DNA of 64,000 bases, taken from contig JAOAUN010000020.1 of assembly GCA_030157545.1 (NCBI GenBank), positions 1 to 64,000 of the forward strand, read 5' to 3'. Source of the DNA: Burkholderiaceae bacterium (GTDB lineage: Bacteria; Pseudomonadota; Gammaproteobacteria; Burkholderiales; Burkholderiaceae_D). Both the position numbers and the translations under genes were made by a program. Each line of letters opens with the position of its first letter. The stretch's first letter is position 1. Positions 8,609-16,369 of the stretch are shown here, piece after piece. Under the pieces are notes generated by a model. The model made no database searches and had not been told where the DNA came from. It was given only the letters and a program-made list of their open reading frames with translations.

Positions 8609-8623
8609 AAGCATAAAATGCTT
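8609..8623. promoter_or_regulatory. Dyad in the aceE-like/lrp divergent region
   Basis: AAGCAT-AAA-ATGCTT is a perfect 6-bp dyad in an AT-rich stretch (8600-8648) between the divergent E1 and Lrp genes; AAATT-AATG-AATTT (8633-8646) follows. Lrp/AsnC proteins bind AT-rich dyads of this kind, so this is a plausible site for autoregulation and control of the E1 gene. Confidence 0.45.
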
Positions 8624-8648
8624 TAATTATTTAAATTAATGAATTTAT

Positions 8649-9128
8649 ATGTCAGAAAAACTGGATAAGACAGATTTACGGATTTTGAGTCAGCTGCAGC
8701 AGGATGCGAGTTTGTCGAATGTTGAACTGGCTGCGAAAGTCAGCCTGTCACCGTCGCCGACTTTGGCGCGCGTCAAGCAGATGGAAGGTGAGGGCGTGAT
8801 TGCACGCTATGTCGCGCTGGTCGATCCGCATGCGCTGGGATTGAAGGTGAATGTCTTTGTGCGCGTTTCGCTGGAAAAGCAGGAAGCTGGTGCGCTTGAG
8901 CGCTTCGAACAGGCTGTCAGTCACTTCGATGAGGTGATGGAGGTCTACCTGATGACGGGTGATGAAGATTATTTGCTGCGTATTGTGGTGCCCGACCTGC
9001 AGGCGCTCGAGCGTTTCATCCTCGAACATTTGACGCGCATACCCGGCATCAAAAACATCAAGTCAAGTTTTGCGCTCAAGCAGGTCAAGTACAAGACCGC
9101 ACTGCCCATCGCCGGCAACTTGCGTTGA
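8649..9128 (+). CDS. Lrp/AsnC family transcriptional regulator
   Basis: 159 residues. [47 protein letters not shown] is the Lrp/AsnC winged-helix N-terminus; the rest is the RAM effector/oligomerisation domain with [21 protein letters not shown]. It should act as a ligand-responsive dimer/octamer binding DNA. It is divergent from the E1 gene, which is its natural target. In the family the ligand is usually an amino acid; by analogy with MdeR, methionine or a related amino acid is possible, but the sequence alone does not show it. No Shine-Dalgarno is evident before the ATG. Confidence 0.93.
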   Translation: MSEKLDKTDLRILSQLQQDASLSNVELAAKVSLSPSPTLARVKQMEGEGVIARYVALVDPHALGLKVNVFVRVSLEKQEAGALERFEQAVSHFDEVMEVYLMTGDEDYLLRIVVPDLQALERFILEHLTRIPGIKNIKSSFALKQVKYKTALPIAGNLR

Positions 9129-9242
9129 CGCAGCGATTGAACACATCGTTCAAGTTGCGCGGTAGCCGTTGTGGATTCTCAAGATACCTCGAGTGCATGT
9201 TGTCAAAATCCGAGTGAACTTAACCACCCGCATGAGGACACA

Positions 9243-9545
9243 ATGGAGCAAGAAAATATGCAAACGATGCAGCGCTACGACCCCGACTTACTGCTTGCTT
9301 CTCTGATTGGCAAGCTCAATCTGAAAAACGACGCGGCGTTATCGCGCGCGCTGGAAGTATCGCCGCCCGTAATCAGCAAAATACGTCACCGGCGTCTGCC
9401 TGTGACGGCATCGCTGTTGATTCGCATGCACGAGGTCAGCGCGCTGACGATTGCCGAGTTGCGCCAATTGATGGGAGACCGGCGCGGCAAATTCAGGATC
9501 AGTGACAAGCATTTCAAGCCACGCGAAGCCGTCGCCAAAAATTAA
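9243..9545 (+). CDS. Small HTH-like protein, paralogue of the gene at 1769
   Basis: 100 residues from ATG 9243, preceded by GAGG at 5 bp; an upstream GTG (9171) is less likely. The body YDPDLLLASLIGKLNL ... DAALSRALEV ... PVTASLLIRMHEVSA ... LRQLMGDRRGKFRI is clearly homologous to 1769-2104. The second helix region (SPPVISKIRHRRLPVTA) looks like the recognition part of a helix-turn-helix. Role unknown; probably DNA-binding or a regulator adaptor. Its stop overlaps the stop of convergent mobA by 2 bp. It follows the Lrp gene by 114 bp and may be read from the same promoter. Confidence 0.65.
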   Translation: MEQENMQTMQRYDPDLLLASLIGKLNLKNDAALSRALEVSPPVISKIRHRRLPVTASLLIRMHEVSALTIAELRQLMGDRRGKFRISDKHFKPREAVAKN

Positions 9546-10135
9546 CGGGCTGCGAGATTAGTAAGCTCGTCCAAGGTGTTGATATTACTGAACGCTGCGT
9601 CATCATCAAATAGCACTTCGATGGTGACCAGCGTCGCCAACCACGCATCCATCTTGCGCCCGCCTGCCTGCAAAAAATCTGTCAGTTGTGGCAGCAAGCT
9701 GCTTTTCATCAGAGAGAATACGGGATGGCGTTGAGACTTTCCTGCATGGACAGTAACGGCCAGCGCAAGATCGGCTTGAGCTTCTTCTAAGCCTGCAGAT
9801 AGCCGCACAACCAGATCATCAGGCAAAAAAGGCGAGTCGCAAGGCGCGCATAGCAAGTATTCCGTATCGCAATACCTCAATCCTGCCTGTAATCCTGCCA
9901 GTGGCCCTGCATAGTCAGGCATAAGATCTGGCCAGACGGGTAACCCGAACGCACGATATGTATCAAGGTTTTGGTTAGCATTGATCATCAAGGTGCCAAG
10001 CTGCGGCGCTAAACGTTGCACCACCTGCAGCACCATGGGTACGCCATGAAACAGCTGCAATCCTTTATCGAGTGTTCCCATGCGGGTGCCCCGGCCACCG
10101 GCAAGAATGACGCCGCTGATTTGCTTGTTGTTCAT
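9542..10135 (-). CDS. mobA: Molybdenum cofactor guanylyltransferase
   Basis: 197 residues from ATG 10135. GVILAGGRGTRMGTLDKGL is the nucleotidyltransferase signature of MobA, with the conserved Lys in DKGL; LLCAPCDSPFLPDDLV carries the metal-binding Asp; the ending ...FSNINTLDEL is a family hallmark (N-I-N-T). It attaches GMP to molybdopterin to make the bis-MGD cofactor that FdsA, encoded 6 kb away, needs. The ATG is one base after the stop of the regulator gene upstream, so the two are cotranscribed and probably coupled. This tie supports a role in the formate dehydrogenase module. Confidence 0.93.
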   Translation of the reverse strand: MNNKQISGVILAGGRGTRMGTLDKGLQLFHGVPMVLQVVQRLAPQLGTLMINANQNLDTYRAFGLPVWPDLMPDYAGPLAGLQAGLRYCDTEYLLCAPCDSPFLPDDLVVRLSAGLEEAQADLALAVTVHAGKSQRHPVFSLMKSSLLPQLTDFLQAGGRKMDAWLATLVTIEVLFDDDAAFSNINTLDELTNLAAR

Positions 10136-10136
10136 G

Positions 10137-11219
10137 CTAATTTTTTTTCGGGCCGCCAAAAGCTTCTTGCAAGGTCAACAGAGAGCCGGTATCTGTAGCA
10201 TCGTAACCAGGCAGCTGATTGACTACCTTGCGAAAACTCTGCGAGCGCAGCACGTCAATTACGCGCTGCATCTGCGGTTGCTCCAGCGATTCGTTCGGCA
10301 CCGCAAAGAAATAACGCTCCCGTATCAGCGGAATGAAATCAAGCTTGAAACGCTGGGCGGCAGTCTGCACACCAAAGCCGACATCGGCCATGCCGCTGGC
10401 GATATAGGCCGCAACAGCCGAGTGCGTGAACTCAGCATTTTCAAAGCCATTGACCTGCGCCGGCAACACATTGCCTTCGTTGAGCATCAACTCCAGCAGC
10501 ATACGTGTGCCGGATCCGGTTTGACGATTGACGAAATGCACATCGGAACGTGTTAAATCGTTCAGGCTCTCAATACCCAGCGGATTGCCGGAGTTGACGA
10601 ACAGCCCCTGCACCCTGACGGCCAGATGGATCAGCCGGTAAGACTTTGGATCCAGCCATTTGCCGTAGCGTTCCATAGCCTGCGCTTCGAACGCGCCCAG
10701 CGGCACATGAAAACCGGCCAGGTCGGATTCGCCGCGTGACAGCGCTGCTACCGCATCGGTGCTGTTGCGGTAGCGCAGGTCAATCGGCAAGCCAAGTTCA
10801 CCTGCCTGCCTTAAAAAAGCGGCAACGGCAAAACCGTGGCTGGCATCAAGCCGGATCTTCGCAGCAGGATTACCGAAAGTCTTGCCAAGCTCGGTCTCGA
10901 GCTCCGAAGCCAGACTTTCGAGCGTGGGGGACAGGCGAGCGGCAACGCGACGGTCAGCCCAGATCAGCTTTTCCGCCAGATTGGAGAGCTGGGTGCCGCG
11001 TCCGCGTCCGGTCTGCATCAGGCTGTGTCCGAAAAGCGCTTCAGCCTTGCGCAATAAACCCCACGCATAGCGGTAAGACAGGCCTACCGATTGCGACGCT
11101 CGGGCGATCGAACCCGTCTCTTCAATCGCTCTCAGCAGCGTTAGCAAGACGGCCGTATCGAGCGTTTCGCCGTCGCTTTGGGTGATTTCCCAATGGGGAA
11201 TAATTCGAACTTTGAACAT
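10137..11219 (-). CDS. ModE-like HTH regulator with periplasmic-binding-type sensor domain
   Basis: 360 residues. Residues about 1-110 are a ModE/LysR-type winged helix (AVLLTLLRAIEETGSIARASQSVGLSYRYAW, then RGRGTQLSNLAEKL). Residues about 115-350 form a PBP-like substrate-binding domain (SHGFAVAAFLRQ, VNRQTGSGTRMLLELML, GMADVGFGVQ). It lacks Mop repeats, so it is not ModE itself. Related proteins sit next to formate dehydrogenase genes, and this one is coupled to mobA and divergent from an OxlT-like carrier. It is the likely sensor, for molybdate, oxyanion or formate, controlling fds, the carrier and itself. The palindrome at 21242 and its half-site at 11329 are candidate targets. Confidence 0.82.
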   Translation of the reverse strand: MFKVRIIPHWEITQSDGETLDTAVLLTLLRAIEETGSIARASQSVGLSYRYAWGLLRKAEALFGHSLMQTGRGRGTQLSNLAEKLIWADRRVAARLSPTLESLASELETELGKTFGNPAAKIRLDASHGFAVAAFLRQAGELGLPIDLRYRNSTDAVAALSRGESDLAGFHVPLGAFEAQAMERYGKWLDPKSYRLIHLAVRVQGLFVNSGNPLGIESLNDLTRSDVHFVNRQTGSGTRMLLELMLNEGNVLPAQVNGFENAEFTHSAVAAYIASGMADVGFGVQTAAQRFKLDFIPLIRERYFFAVPNESLEQPQMQRVIDVLRSQSFRKVVNQLPGYDATDTGSLLTLQEAFGGPKKN

Positions 11220-11328
11220 TATGTTTATAGAAGCCTATTGCGCTAGGGTATTGTGAGTGTTAATTTTCGCAACGGCAATGCATTACTCTAGCAGAGTGTG
11301 TGCGTCTGTTGGCGGAAAGCTATGCAAC

Positions 11329-11338
11329 TAAAACATAT
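11329..11338. promoter_or_regulatory. Half-site shared with the fds promoter palindrome
   Basis: TAAAACATAT here is identical to the right half of the 20-bp palindrome before fdsG (21252-21261) and lies 38 bp before the OxlT-like start. A related ATGTTTATA lies at 11220-11228, next to the regulator start. Together they suggest a shared binding site for the ModE-like regulator. Confidence 0.4.
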
Positions 11339-11376
11339 TTGGCCATTTATAAGTGGCTGAGCAAGAGGGAGACAAG

Positions 11377-13053
11377 ATGGGACTATTCGATTTACTGGCG
11401 AAGGAGCGCACGATCGCCGGCGCAGGCTTTAACCGCTGGCTGGTACCACCGGCCGCATTGGCCATTCATCTCTGCATAGGCATGGCCTATGGTTTTTCCG
11501 TTTTCTGGAAACCTCTGGGTAATGCCTTGCTGGGCGCTGATGGCTTGCCACTGGCCTCCTGTGCGGCTGGCGCTGCTACTTTCGCTGACAAGCTCGGCGG
11601 TACCTGGCGCGCTCTGTTTGCGACCGACTGTAACTGGACCCAATTCGATCTGGGCTGGATGTACACACTGTTCTTCGTGCTGCTCGGCTGCTCGGCAGCT
11701 ATATGGGGCGGCTGGCTCGAACGTGCTGGCCCGCGCAAGGCTGGCCTGGTATCGGCTGTCTGCTGGTGCGGCGGCCTGCTGATTTCCGCGCTGGGTATCT
11801 ACCAGCATCAGCTGTGGATGATGTGGCTGGGTTCAGGCGTGATCGGCGGCATCGGTCTCGGACTGGGTTACATCTCGCCAGTCTCTACTCTGATTAAATG
11901 GTTTCCGGATCGTCGCGGTATGGCAACCGGCATGGCCATCATGGGTTTTGGTGGCGGCGCAATGATAGGTTCACCGCTGGCGACAATGCTAATGTCAAAA
12001 TTTGCGACACCGGGCAACACCGGTGTCTGGCAAACTTTCGTTGCTCTGGCTGTTATCTATTCCGTCTTCATGCTGTGCGGTGCGTTTGGCTACCGTGTAC
12101 CCGCCACCGGCTGGAAACCTGCTGGTTGGGAACCTCCGCAAAATGCGTTGGCAAACAACATGATCGCGACGCGTCACGTGCATCTGAAAAACGCGCATAA
12201 GACTAGCCAATTCTGGTTGCTGTGGATCGTGCTCTGCATGAACGTCTCCGCTGGCATCGGTATCATTGGCGCTGCGTCACCTATGCTGCAAGAGACGTTT
12301 GCAGGCGCACTGATCGGGCAAGTCGATATCGGTTTTGCTGACCTCAAGCTCGACAAGGCATTGCTGGCCGGTGCAGTTGCCATTGGAGCCGGTTTCGTGG
12401 GTCTGATTTCACTGTTTAACATCGCGGGTCGCTTCGTCTGGGCTTCGTCTTCCGATAAGCTGGGTCGCAAGCAGACCTACTTCATCTTCTTCGTGCTCGG
12501 TATTGCGATGTATCTGCTGGCTTCGGCTGCAGCGGACTGGAAGTCGCTACCTATTTTTGTCTTGAGCTTCTGCGTGATTGCTTCGATGTATGGCGGCGGC
12601 TTTGCGACCATTCCAGCCTATCTGGCTGACATGTTCGGCACGCAGTTCGTTGGCGCCATTCACGGCCGTTTGCTGACTGCGTGGTCAACCGCCGGTATTC
12701 TCGGCCCTGTGATTGTCAATTACATGCACGACGTGCGTCTCGAAGCGAAGGTACCGTTCGATCAGATTTACGGACCGATCTTTTATGTACTCGCCGCGAT
12801 GCTGGTAGTGGGCTTCATTGCCAACTTGCTGGTGCGCCCGGTTGCAGACCGTTTCTTCATGAGCGACGCTGAACTGGCTGTTGAAAAGCAGCTTGCGCAT
12901 GAAAAATCACTGGCTTCTGCAGTCGGCGGCTCTGCTGTCGATGGTGGCGGCTCCCATCCAGTGCTCGCTGCTCTGGCATGGGTGGCTGTCGGTGCCCCGC
13001 TTGCCTATGGGATCTGGGTCACGCTACAAAAATCAGCCATCCTGTTTCACTAA
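11377..13053 (+). CDS. MFS transporter, oxalate/formate antiporter (OxlT) family
   Basis: 558 residues from ATG 11377, with GAGGGAGA just upstream. Twelve or more hydrophobic segments are visible. Major-facilitator features include GLGLGYISPVSTLIKWFPDRRGMATGMAIMGFGGGA, the stretch typical of OxlT-like carriers, and a loop motif SSDKLGRKQTYF between the halves. At 558 residues it is longer than usual (about 420-450), with a Cys-containing extracytoplasmic insertion after the first helix and a C-terminal extra hydrophobic stretch. Its place opposite the formate-type regulator suggests transport of formate, oxalate or a similar carboxylate. Substrate is inferred. Confidence 0.85.
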   Translation: MGLFDLLAKERTIAGAGFNRWLVPPAALAIHLCIGMAYGFSVFWKPLGNALLGADGLPLASCAAGAATFADKLGGTWRALFATDCNWTQFDLGWMYTLFFVLLGCSAAIWGGWLERAGPRKAGLVSAVCWCGGLLISALGIYQHQLWMMWLGSGVIGGIGLGLGYISPVSTLIKWFPDRRGMATGMAIMGFGGGAMIGSPLATMLMSKFATPGNTGVWQTFVALAVIYSVFMLCGAFGYRVPATGWKPAGWEPPQNALANNMIATRHVHLKNAHKTSQFWLLWIVLCMNVSAGIGIIGAASPMLQETFAGALIGQVDIGFADLKLDKALLAGAVAIGAGFVGLISLFNIAGRFVWASSSDKLGRKQTYFIFFVLGIAMYLLASAAADWKSLPIFVLSFCVIASMYGGGFATIPAYLADMFGTQFVGAIHGRLLTAWSTAGILGPVIVNYMHDVRLEAKVPFDQIYGPIFYVLAAMLVVGFIANLLVRPVADRFFMSDAELAVEKQLAHEKSLASAVGGSAVDGGGSHPVLAALAWVAVGAPLAYGIWVTLQKSAILFH

Positions 13054-13069
13054 TCTGTTTGATCAGATA

Positions 13070-13103
13070 AACGCCTGCCACTTGCGTGGCAGGCGTTTTT
13101 TTT
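13070..13103 (+). terminator. Rho-independent terminator of the OxlT-like gene
   Basis: AACGCCTGCCAC (13070-13081), loop TTGC, GTGGCAGGCGTT (13086-13097), then a run of T. A perfect 12-bp stem starting 17 bp after the stop codon. Confidence 0.93.
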
Positions 13104-13126
13104 GCAGTTTTTTTCTGGGAAAACCT

Positions 13127-13630
13127 ATGACATTCTGGAAGCAATGGAAAGCAACGGGCGCCTTGCCGCCGAAACCGGCAAAGAAGGTGGTACTGCTGGC
13201 AGGCTTGGGTGGTTTCATCGCCATCGCCGTGCTGGCGCTGCTGGCGCAACAAAGCGGTGCGCTGCTGATACTGGGATCGTTCGGTGCCAGTTGTGTGCTG
13301 GTGTTTGGATTTATCGATTCACCGTTTGCGCAACCGCGCAATGTGATAGCGGGACATTTTCTGTCTAGCCTGACAGGACTGGTGTTCCTGAATTTGTTTG
13401 GCGCGCAGTGGTGGAGTATGGCACTTGCAGTTGCGGTCGCGATTGTACTGATGATGATCACTCGGACTGTGCATCCTCCAGCCGGTAGCAACCCCGTGAT
13501 TGTGATGCTGGCGCAGCCGGGCTGGCAGTTTTTGCTGACGCCGACTTTGCTCGGTGCAGTGGGAATTGTGCTGGTGGCGCTGGTGTATAACAACTACCCT
13601 AAGGGCAGACAGTATCCCAGGTATTGGTGA
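13127..13630 (+). CDS. HPP family membrane protein
   Basis: 167 residues from ATG 13127 with GGGA upstream; a longer frame from 12881 would overlap the terminator and is rejected. Four to five transmembrane helices and the diagnostic RTVHPPAGSNPV motif put it in the HPP family. Some members in cyanobacteria and plant plastids carry nitrite; the bacterial role is mostly unknown. It follows the OxlT-like gene after a strong terminator, so it needs its own promoter or read-through. Another anion-related membrane protein beside a formate module is suggestive but not proof of a link. Confidence 0.85.
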   Translation: MTFWKQWKATGALPPKPAKKVVLLAGLGGFIAIAVLALLAQQSGALLILGSFGASCVLVFGFIDSPFAQPRNVIAGHFLSSLTGLVFLNLFGAQWWSMALAVAVAIVLMMITRTVHPPAGSNPVIVMLAQPGWQFLLTPTLLGAVGIVLVALVYNNYPKGRQYPRYW

Positions 13631-13642
13631 TAGGTTTATCGA

Positions 13643-14071
13643 TCAATGTGCTTGCCAGTTCCAGGGATTGATGACAGCTAAGCCGGCAGCATCAAATGGC
13701 AAGGTGTCACGCGTAGCTACCGCGAAACCATGTGTTGCTGCGATGGCAGCGATGTAGCCGTCTGCGGCTGCAATGGCCTGACCACACGCACGAGCGCGAG
13801 CGCGCAGTGTTGCATAAGATTGTGACGCGGGGCCGTCAAAGTTAAGGATGCGACCCGCGAATAACGGTAAGACGCGCTGCTCAAGGCTGTATTGAAGCGT
13901 ATCCCGCCGTTTGCCCTCTGGCAGTGAAGCGATACCGAAGCGCATTTCGGCTAGACTAATTGTCGAAAGGTACAGCGTCTCGATAATCTGCGCGTCAATC
14001 CAGGCAAGGACGTTCGTGTCGCCTGCAGCTTTCAATGGCTCCGAAACGACGTTAGTATCGAGTAAGATCAT
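13643..14071 (-). CDS. vapC: PIN-domain toxin, VapC/FitB type
   Basis: 142 residues. The PIN acidic set is present: Asp5 in LLDTNVVSE, Glu42 in SLAEMRFGI, Asp104 in AAADGYIAAIA and Asp122 in VATRD. LDTNVVSEPLK and the overall length fit the FitB-like branch of VapC ribonucleases. Its ATG overlaps the stop of the antitoxin gene by 4 bp. Expected to be a Mg2+-dependent endoribonuclease blocked by the partner. The pair lies between the HPP gene and the fds operon. Confidence 0.9.
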   Translation of the reverse strand: MILLDTNVVSEPLKAAGDTNVLAWIDAQIIETLYLSTISLAEMRFGIASLPEGKRRDTLQYSLEQRVLPLFAGRILNFDGPASQSYATLRARARACGQAIAAADGYIAAIAATHGFAVATRDTLPFDAAGLAVINPWNWQAH

Positions 14072-14307
14072 TCAAAAGCCATCGGTTCGGCTGGTGTTCT
14101 GTCACGTTCGATCTCAAGATCGACGCCACCGGCTTCGCGACCAATTTCGGCCAGCAGGGAACCAAGCTTAATCCGCTCCTCAGGCCGGACAGCACATTCC
14201 AGAATCGCCCGGATTTCAGCCTCGGTACTGCGGCCATGCAAAGCGGCACGCACACGCAAGGCGCGATGCGTTTCATCAGGTAAGTTGCGAACAGTGACGG
14301 AGGCCAT
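14068..14307 (-). CDS. vapB: Ribbon-helix-helix antitoxin, VapB/FitA type
   Basis: 79 residues from ATG 14307, chosen because AAGGAG lies 8 bp upstream; a GTG three codons earlier is too close. MASVTVRNLPDETHRALRVRAALHGRSTEAEIRAIL is the FitA/VapB (Arc-type) ribbon-helix-helix domain; the tail (GREAGGVDLEIERDRTPAEPMAFE) wraps the toxin in known pairs. It should repress its own promoter, with the palindrome at 14352-14367 as operator. Confidence 0.88.
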   Translation of the reverse strand: MASVTVRNLPDETHRALRVRAALHGRSTEAEIRAILECAVRPEERIKLGSLLAEIGREAGGVDLEIERDRTPAEPMAFE

Positions 14308-14351
14308 TGCATTCACTCCTTAAATTTCATATCAATGATTGCATAATAAGG

Positions 14352-14367
14352 CATTTGAAATCAAATG
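14352..14367 (-). promoter_or_regulatory. Operator palindrome of the VapBC-type pair
   Basis: CATTTGA-AA-TCAAATG is a perfect 7-bp inverted repeat with a 2-bp spacer, 45 bp upstream of the antitoxin ATG, in AT-rich sequence suited to a promoter. Typical of FitAB/VapBC autoregulation. Confidence 0.65.
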
Positions 14368-14708
14368 TGTGGTGATTTCAGCAGCAGTGCCACCGACTAG
14401 GACTTGACTTAAATTATTCGCTCCAACAGTGTTTTACCGGAATACCAAAACGCATGCGACTTGATCGGACGATGCGCTGGCAATGCCGAGGACATGCCAT
14501 CAACTCGAAAAAAATATAACGACATGTGCCGTCCTGCCGTCAATGAATCTCATGCTGCCGTGCCACAGTTTGCAATTGTTAATTGCTTCATTCCAGCGGA
14601 TTGCGGCGCATAGCTTCAAGCAATTTAGCGGCAGTACGCATTCATGGAGTGTATTGACTGACACATCATTCGTCGAGCATTGGGGGAGCGGCTGCACATA
14701 CCAGCCTT
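14368..14708. other. Gene-poor gap between antitoxin promoter and nitroreductase
   Basis: About 340 bp with no convincing gene. Open frames exist on both strands (14483-14752 on plus, 14500-14712 on minus), but neither has a ribosome-binding site or recognisable sequence, and one runs into the nitroreductase. No clear hairpin repeat or terminator seen. The toxin-antitoxin pair and this gap may be an insertion. Confidence 0.4.
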
Positions 14709-15272
14709 TCAAAAATCTGAAAGAACTGCCGCTAATGATTTTTCACTTTTAATTCGCAGTTCTCGCGAGGGCGTGCCTGCGGCTATCCACCCCACCAGTG
14801 TTTCACCGGGCCGGCAAAACGCCTTCACGATCTGTTGATCGCGTACCTTGCCGCCGCTGAGCATTTTGCCTGCGTAACCAAGCAGGTGCAGCGCGTTGAG
14901 AACATTGGCAATTGCGCCGCCTACACAGACCCATTGTTCATGCGCAGGGACGACAGGGTGAGATAAATCGATACGTGCTATGACCGCAATGGTGACGGGT
15001 ACCTGCAAGGCGCGGGAGCGCTCGATGGCAATACTTTCTGCGGATTTGCCGGCGCGCCGTGCATAGTCTTCGAACAGATCAGCCAGCCTGCTGCGGGCAG
15101 CATCTCTGACAACGACCAGGCGAAACGGCATCAGTTCGCCGTGATCCGGCGCACGAAGTGCAGCGGCTGCGATCAGTTGTAGTTCTTCGGAGGAAGGGCC
15201 GGGTTCAGCCAGATCCTTGCCGCCTAGCGAGTAGCGCTTCAGCAGCGCTTGCAGGGCGGCAGGATGGGTCAC
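14709..15272 (-). CDS. Nitroreductase family flavoprotein (YdjA-like)
   Basis: 187 residues. The pattern LLKRYS ... AAALRAPDHGELMPFRLVVVRD, ending in CRPGETLVGWIAAGTP, is the short YdjA-type nitroreductase, an FMN enzyme using NAD(P)H. The GTG start at 15272 lies 15 bp after the fdsD stop on the same strand, so it is probably the last gene of the fds operon. The physiological substrate is unknown for most of this group. The start codon has a weak ribosome-binding site, so translation may depend on coupling. Confidence 0.88.
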   Translation of the reverse strand: MTHPAALQALLKRYSLGGKDLAEPGPSSEELQLIAAAALRAPDHGELMPFRLVVVRDAARSRLADLFEDYARRAGKSAESIAIERSRALQVPVTIAVIARIDLSHPVVPAHEQWVCVGGAIANVLNALHLLGYAGKMLSGGKVRDQQIVKAFCRPGETLVGWIAAGTPSRELRIKSEKSLAAVLSDF

Positions 15273-15287
15273 GGATCAGACCAGCAG

Positions 15288-15512
15288 TCAGGCCAGCAAA
15301 TCGCGATGCGTATTGATGGCTTCGCGCACGATGTCGGTCATGGCGGCATCTTCTTTGTCGTCCATGCTTTTAATGATGGCGCGACGCATGCGGGGGTCCC
15401 AGAAGCGTTTCAAGTGCGTGGCAATGTCTTCAATTGCCTGCTTGCGGTTCGGCATGCTCTCGAAAAAAGTGCCAATCTTGTTTGCCATCTTGATCAGGTT
15501 GTTTGCGTCCAT
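15288..15512 (-). CDS. fdsD: NAD-dependent formate dehydrogenase delta subunit
   Basis: 74 residues: NLIKMANKIGTFFESMPNRKQAIEDIATHLKRFWDPRMR matches FdsD, the small helical subunit of soluble NAD-dependent, molybdenum formate dehydrogenases. It carries no cofactor motif. In Cupriavidus and Rhodobacter it is needed for, or tied to, assembly and activity of FdsABG. It is placed 18 bp after fdhD in the order fdsG-fdsB-fdsA-fdhD-fdsD, the usual one. Confidence 0.93.
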   Translation of the reverse strand: MDANNLIKMANKIGTFFESMPNRKQAIEDIATHLKRFWDPRMRRAIIKSMDDKEDAAMTDIVREAINTHRDLLA

Positions 15513-15530
15513 CTCTTCACCTCATAAACT

Positions 15531-16367
15531 TCATTGTTGTTGTATGCGTTCCGGATGCGCATACACCACATAACTTTGGTCGCGCATGAAACCGGCCAGC
15601 GTTACGCCTGTGTCCTGCGCCAGTTGTACCGCCAGACTGGTTGGTGCTGATATCGCGGCCACAACACCAACACCCATCATTGCGGACTTCTGCACCATCT
15701 CGTAGCTGGCGCGGCTGGTGATCAGCAATGCACCTTGCGAAAAATCTTCTCCGGCAGTGGCAAGCGCACCGATTAGTTTGTCGAGTGCGTTGTGACGGCC
15801 TACGTCTTCACGTACGCAAACGACTTCACCGTCTGCATGCATCCACGCTGCGGCATGCGTTGCACCGCTTTGCTGCTGCATGGGCTGCAAGGCCTGCATC
15901 GCGCGCATGCCAGCTAGCAGATGCTGTGCCGGTACTGCATGCACATTCGACACGGTAGCGGGGTGGTGAAACACTTGCTGCAAGGTCTCGGCACCACACA
16001 GACCGCAACCGGTCCGACCTGTCATATTGCGGCGTTTGGCTTTCAAATTGACAAAGCGTTCCGACGCAATCTGCAGCTTGACCAGAATGCCATCAGACTG
16101 CACTTCAACTTCGCAGTCATACAGCTCGCTGGCATTTTCCAGTATGCCTTCGGACAAAGAAAAGCCGAGCGCAAAATCTTCCAGGGCACCAGGCGAAGCC
16201 AGCATCACCACATGCGAGATGCCGTTGTATTCCAGCGCCACTGGCACTTCAACCGCAACGACATCTTCCGACTGCGTTAACTTCTGCTCACGCCAGCGCT
16301 GCACCGTTACCGGTTGCAGCAGCGCTGCACCGGCAACTTGCAATGGCGTGAGCAAATCCTGTTTCAT
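15531..16367 (-). CDS. fdhD: Formate dehydrogenase accessory sulfurtransferase FdhD/FdsC
   Basis: 278 residues from ATG 16367, two bases after the fdsA stop. Motifs: VALEYNGISHVVMLASPGALEDFALGFSLSEGI and GRTGCGLCGAETL, which holds the CxxC pair that carries the sulfur; DVGRHNALDKLIG follows. FdhD/FdsC binds the bis-MGD cofactor and delivers sulfur to molybdenum before insertion into FdsA. A longer frame to 16427 would overlap fdsA and is not needed. Part of the fds operon. Confidence 0.94.
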   Translation of the reverse strand: MKQDLLTPLQVAGAALLQPVTVQRWREQKLTQSEDVVAVEVPVALEYNGISHVVMLASPGALEDFALGFSLSEGILENASELYDCEVEVQSDGILVKLQIASERFVNLKAKRRNMTGRTGCGLCGAETLQQVFHHPATVSNVHAVPAQHLLAGMRAMQALQPMQQQSGATHAAAWMHADGEVVCVREDVGRHNALDKLIGALATAGEDFSQGALLITSRASYEMVQKSAMMGVGVVAAISAPTSLAVQLAQDTGVTLAGFMRDQSYVVYAHPERIQQQ

Positions 16368-16369
16368 AC

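Noticed and set aside
10137..11219. ModE proper
   Set aside because: C-terminal part is a PBP-like domain, not Mop repeats.
12881..13126. N-terminal extension of the HPP protein
   Set aside because: Would overlap the OxlT-like gene and a strong terminator; ATG 13127 has its own ribosome-binding site.
14483..14752. 89-codon plus-strand frame in the gap before the nitroreductase
   Set aside because: No ribosome-binding site, no recognisable sequence, and it runs into the end of the nitroreductase.
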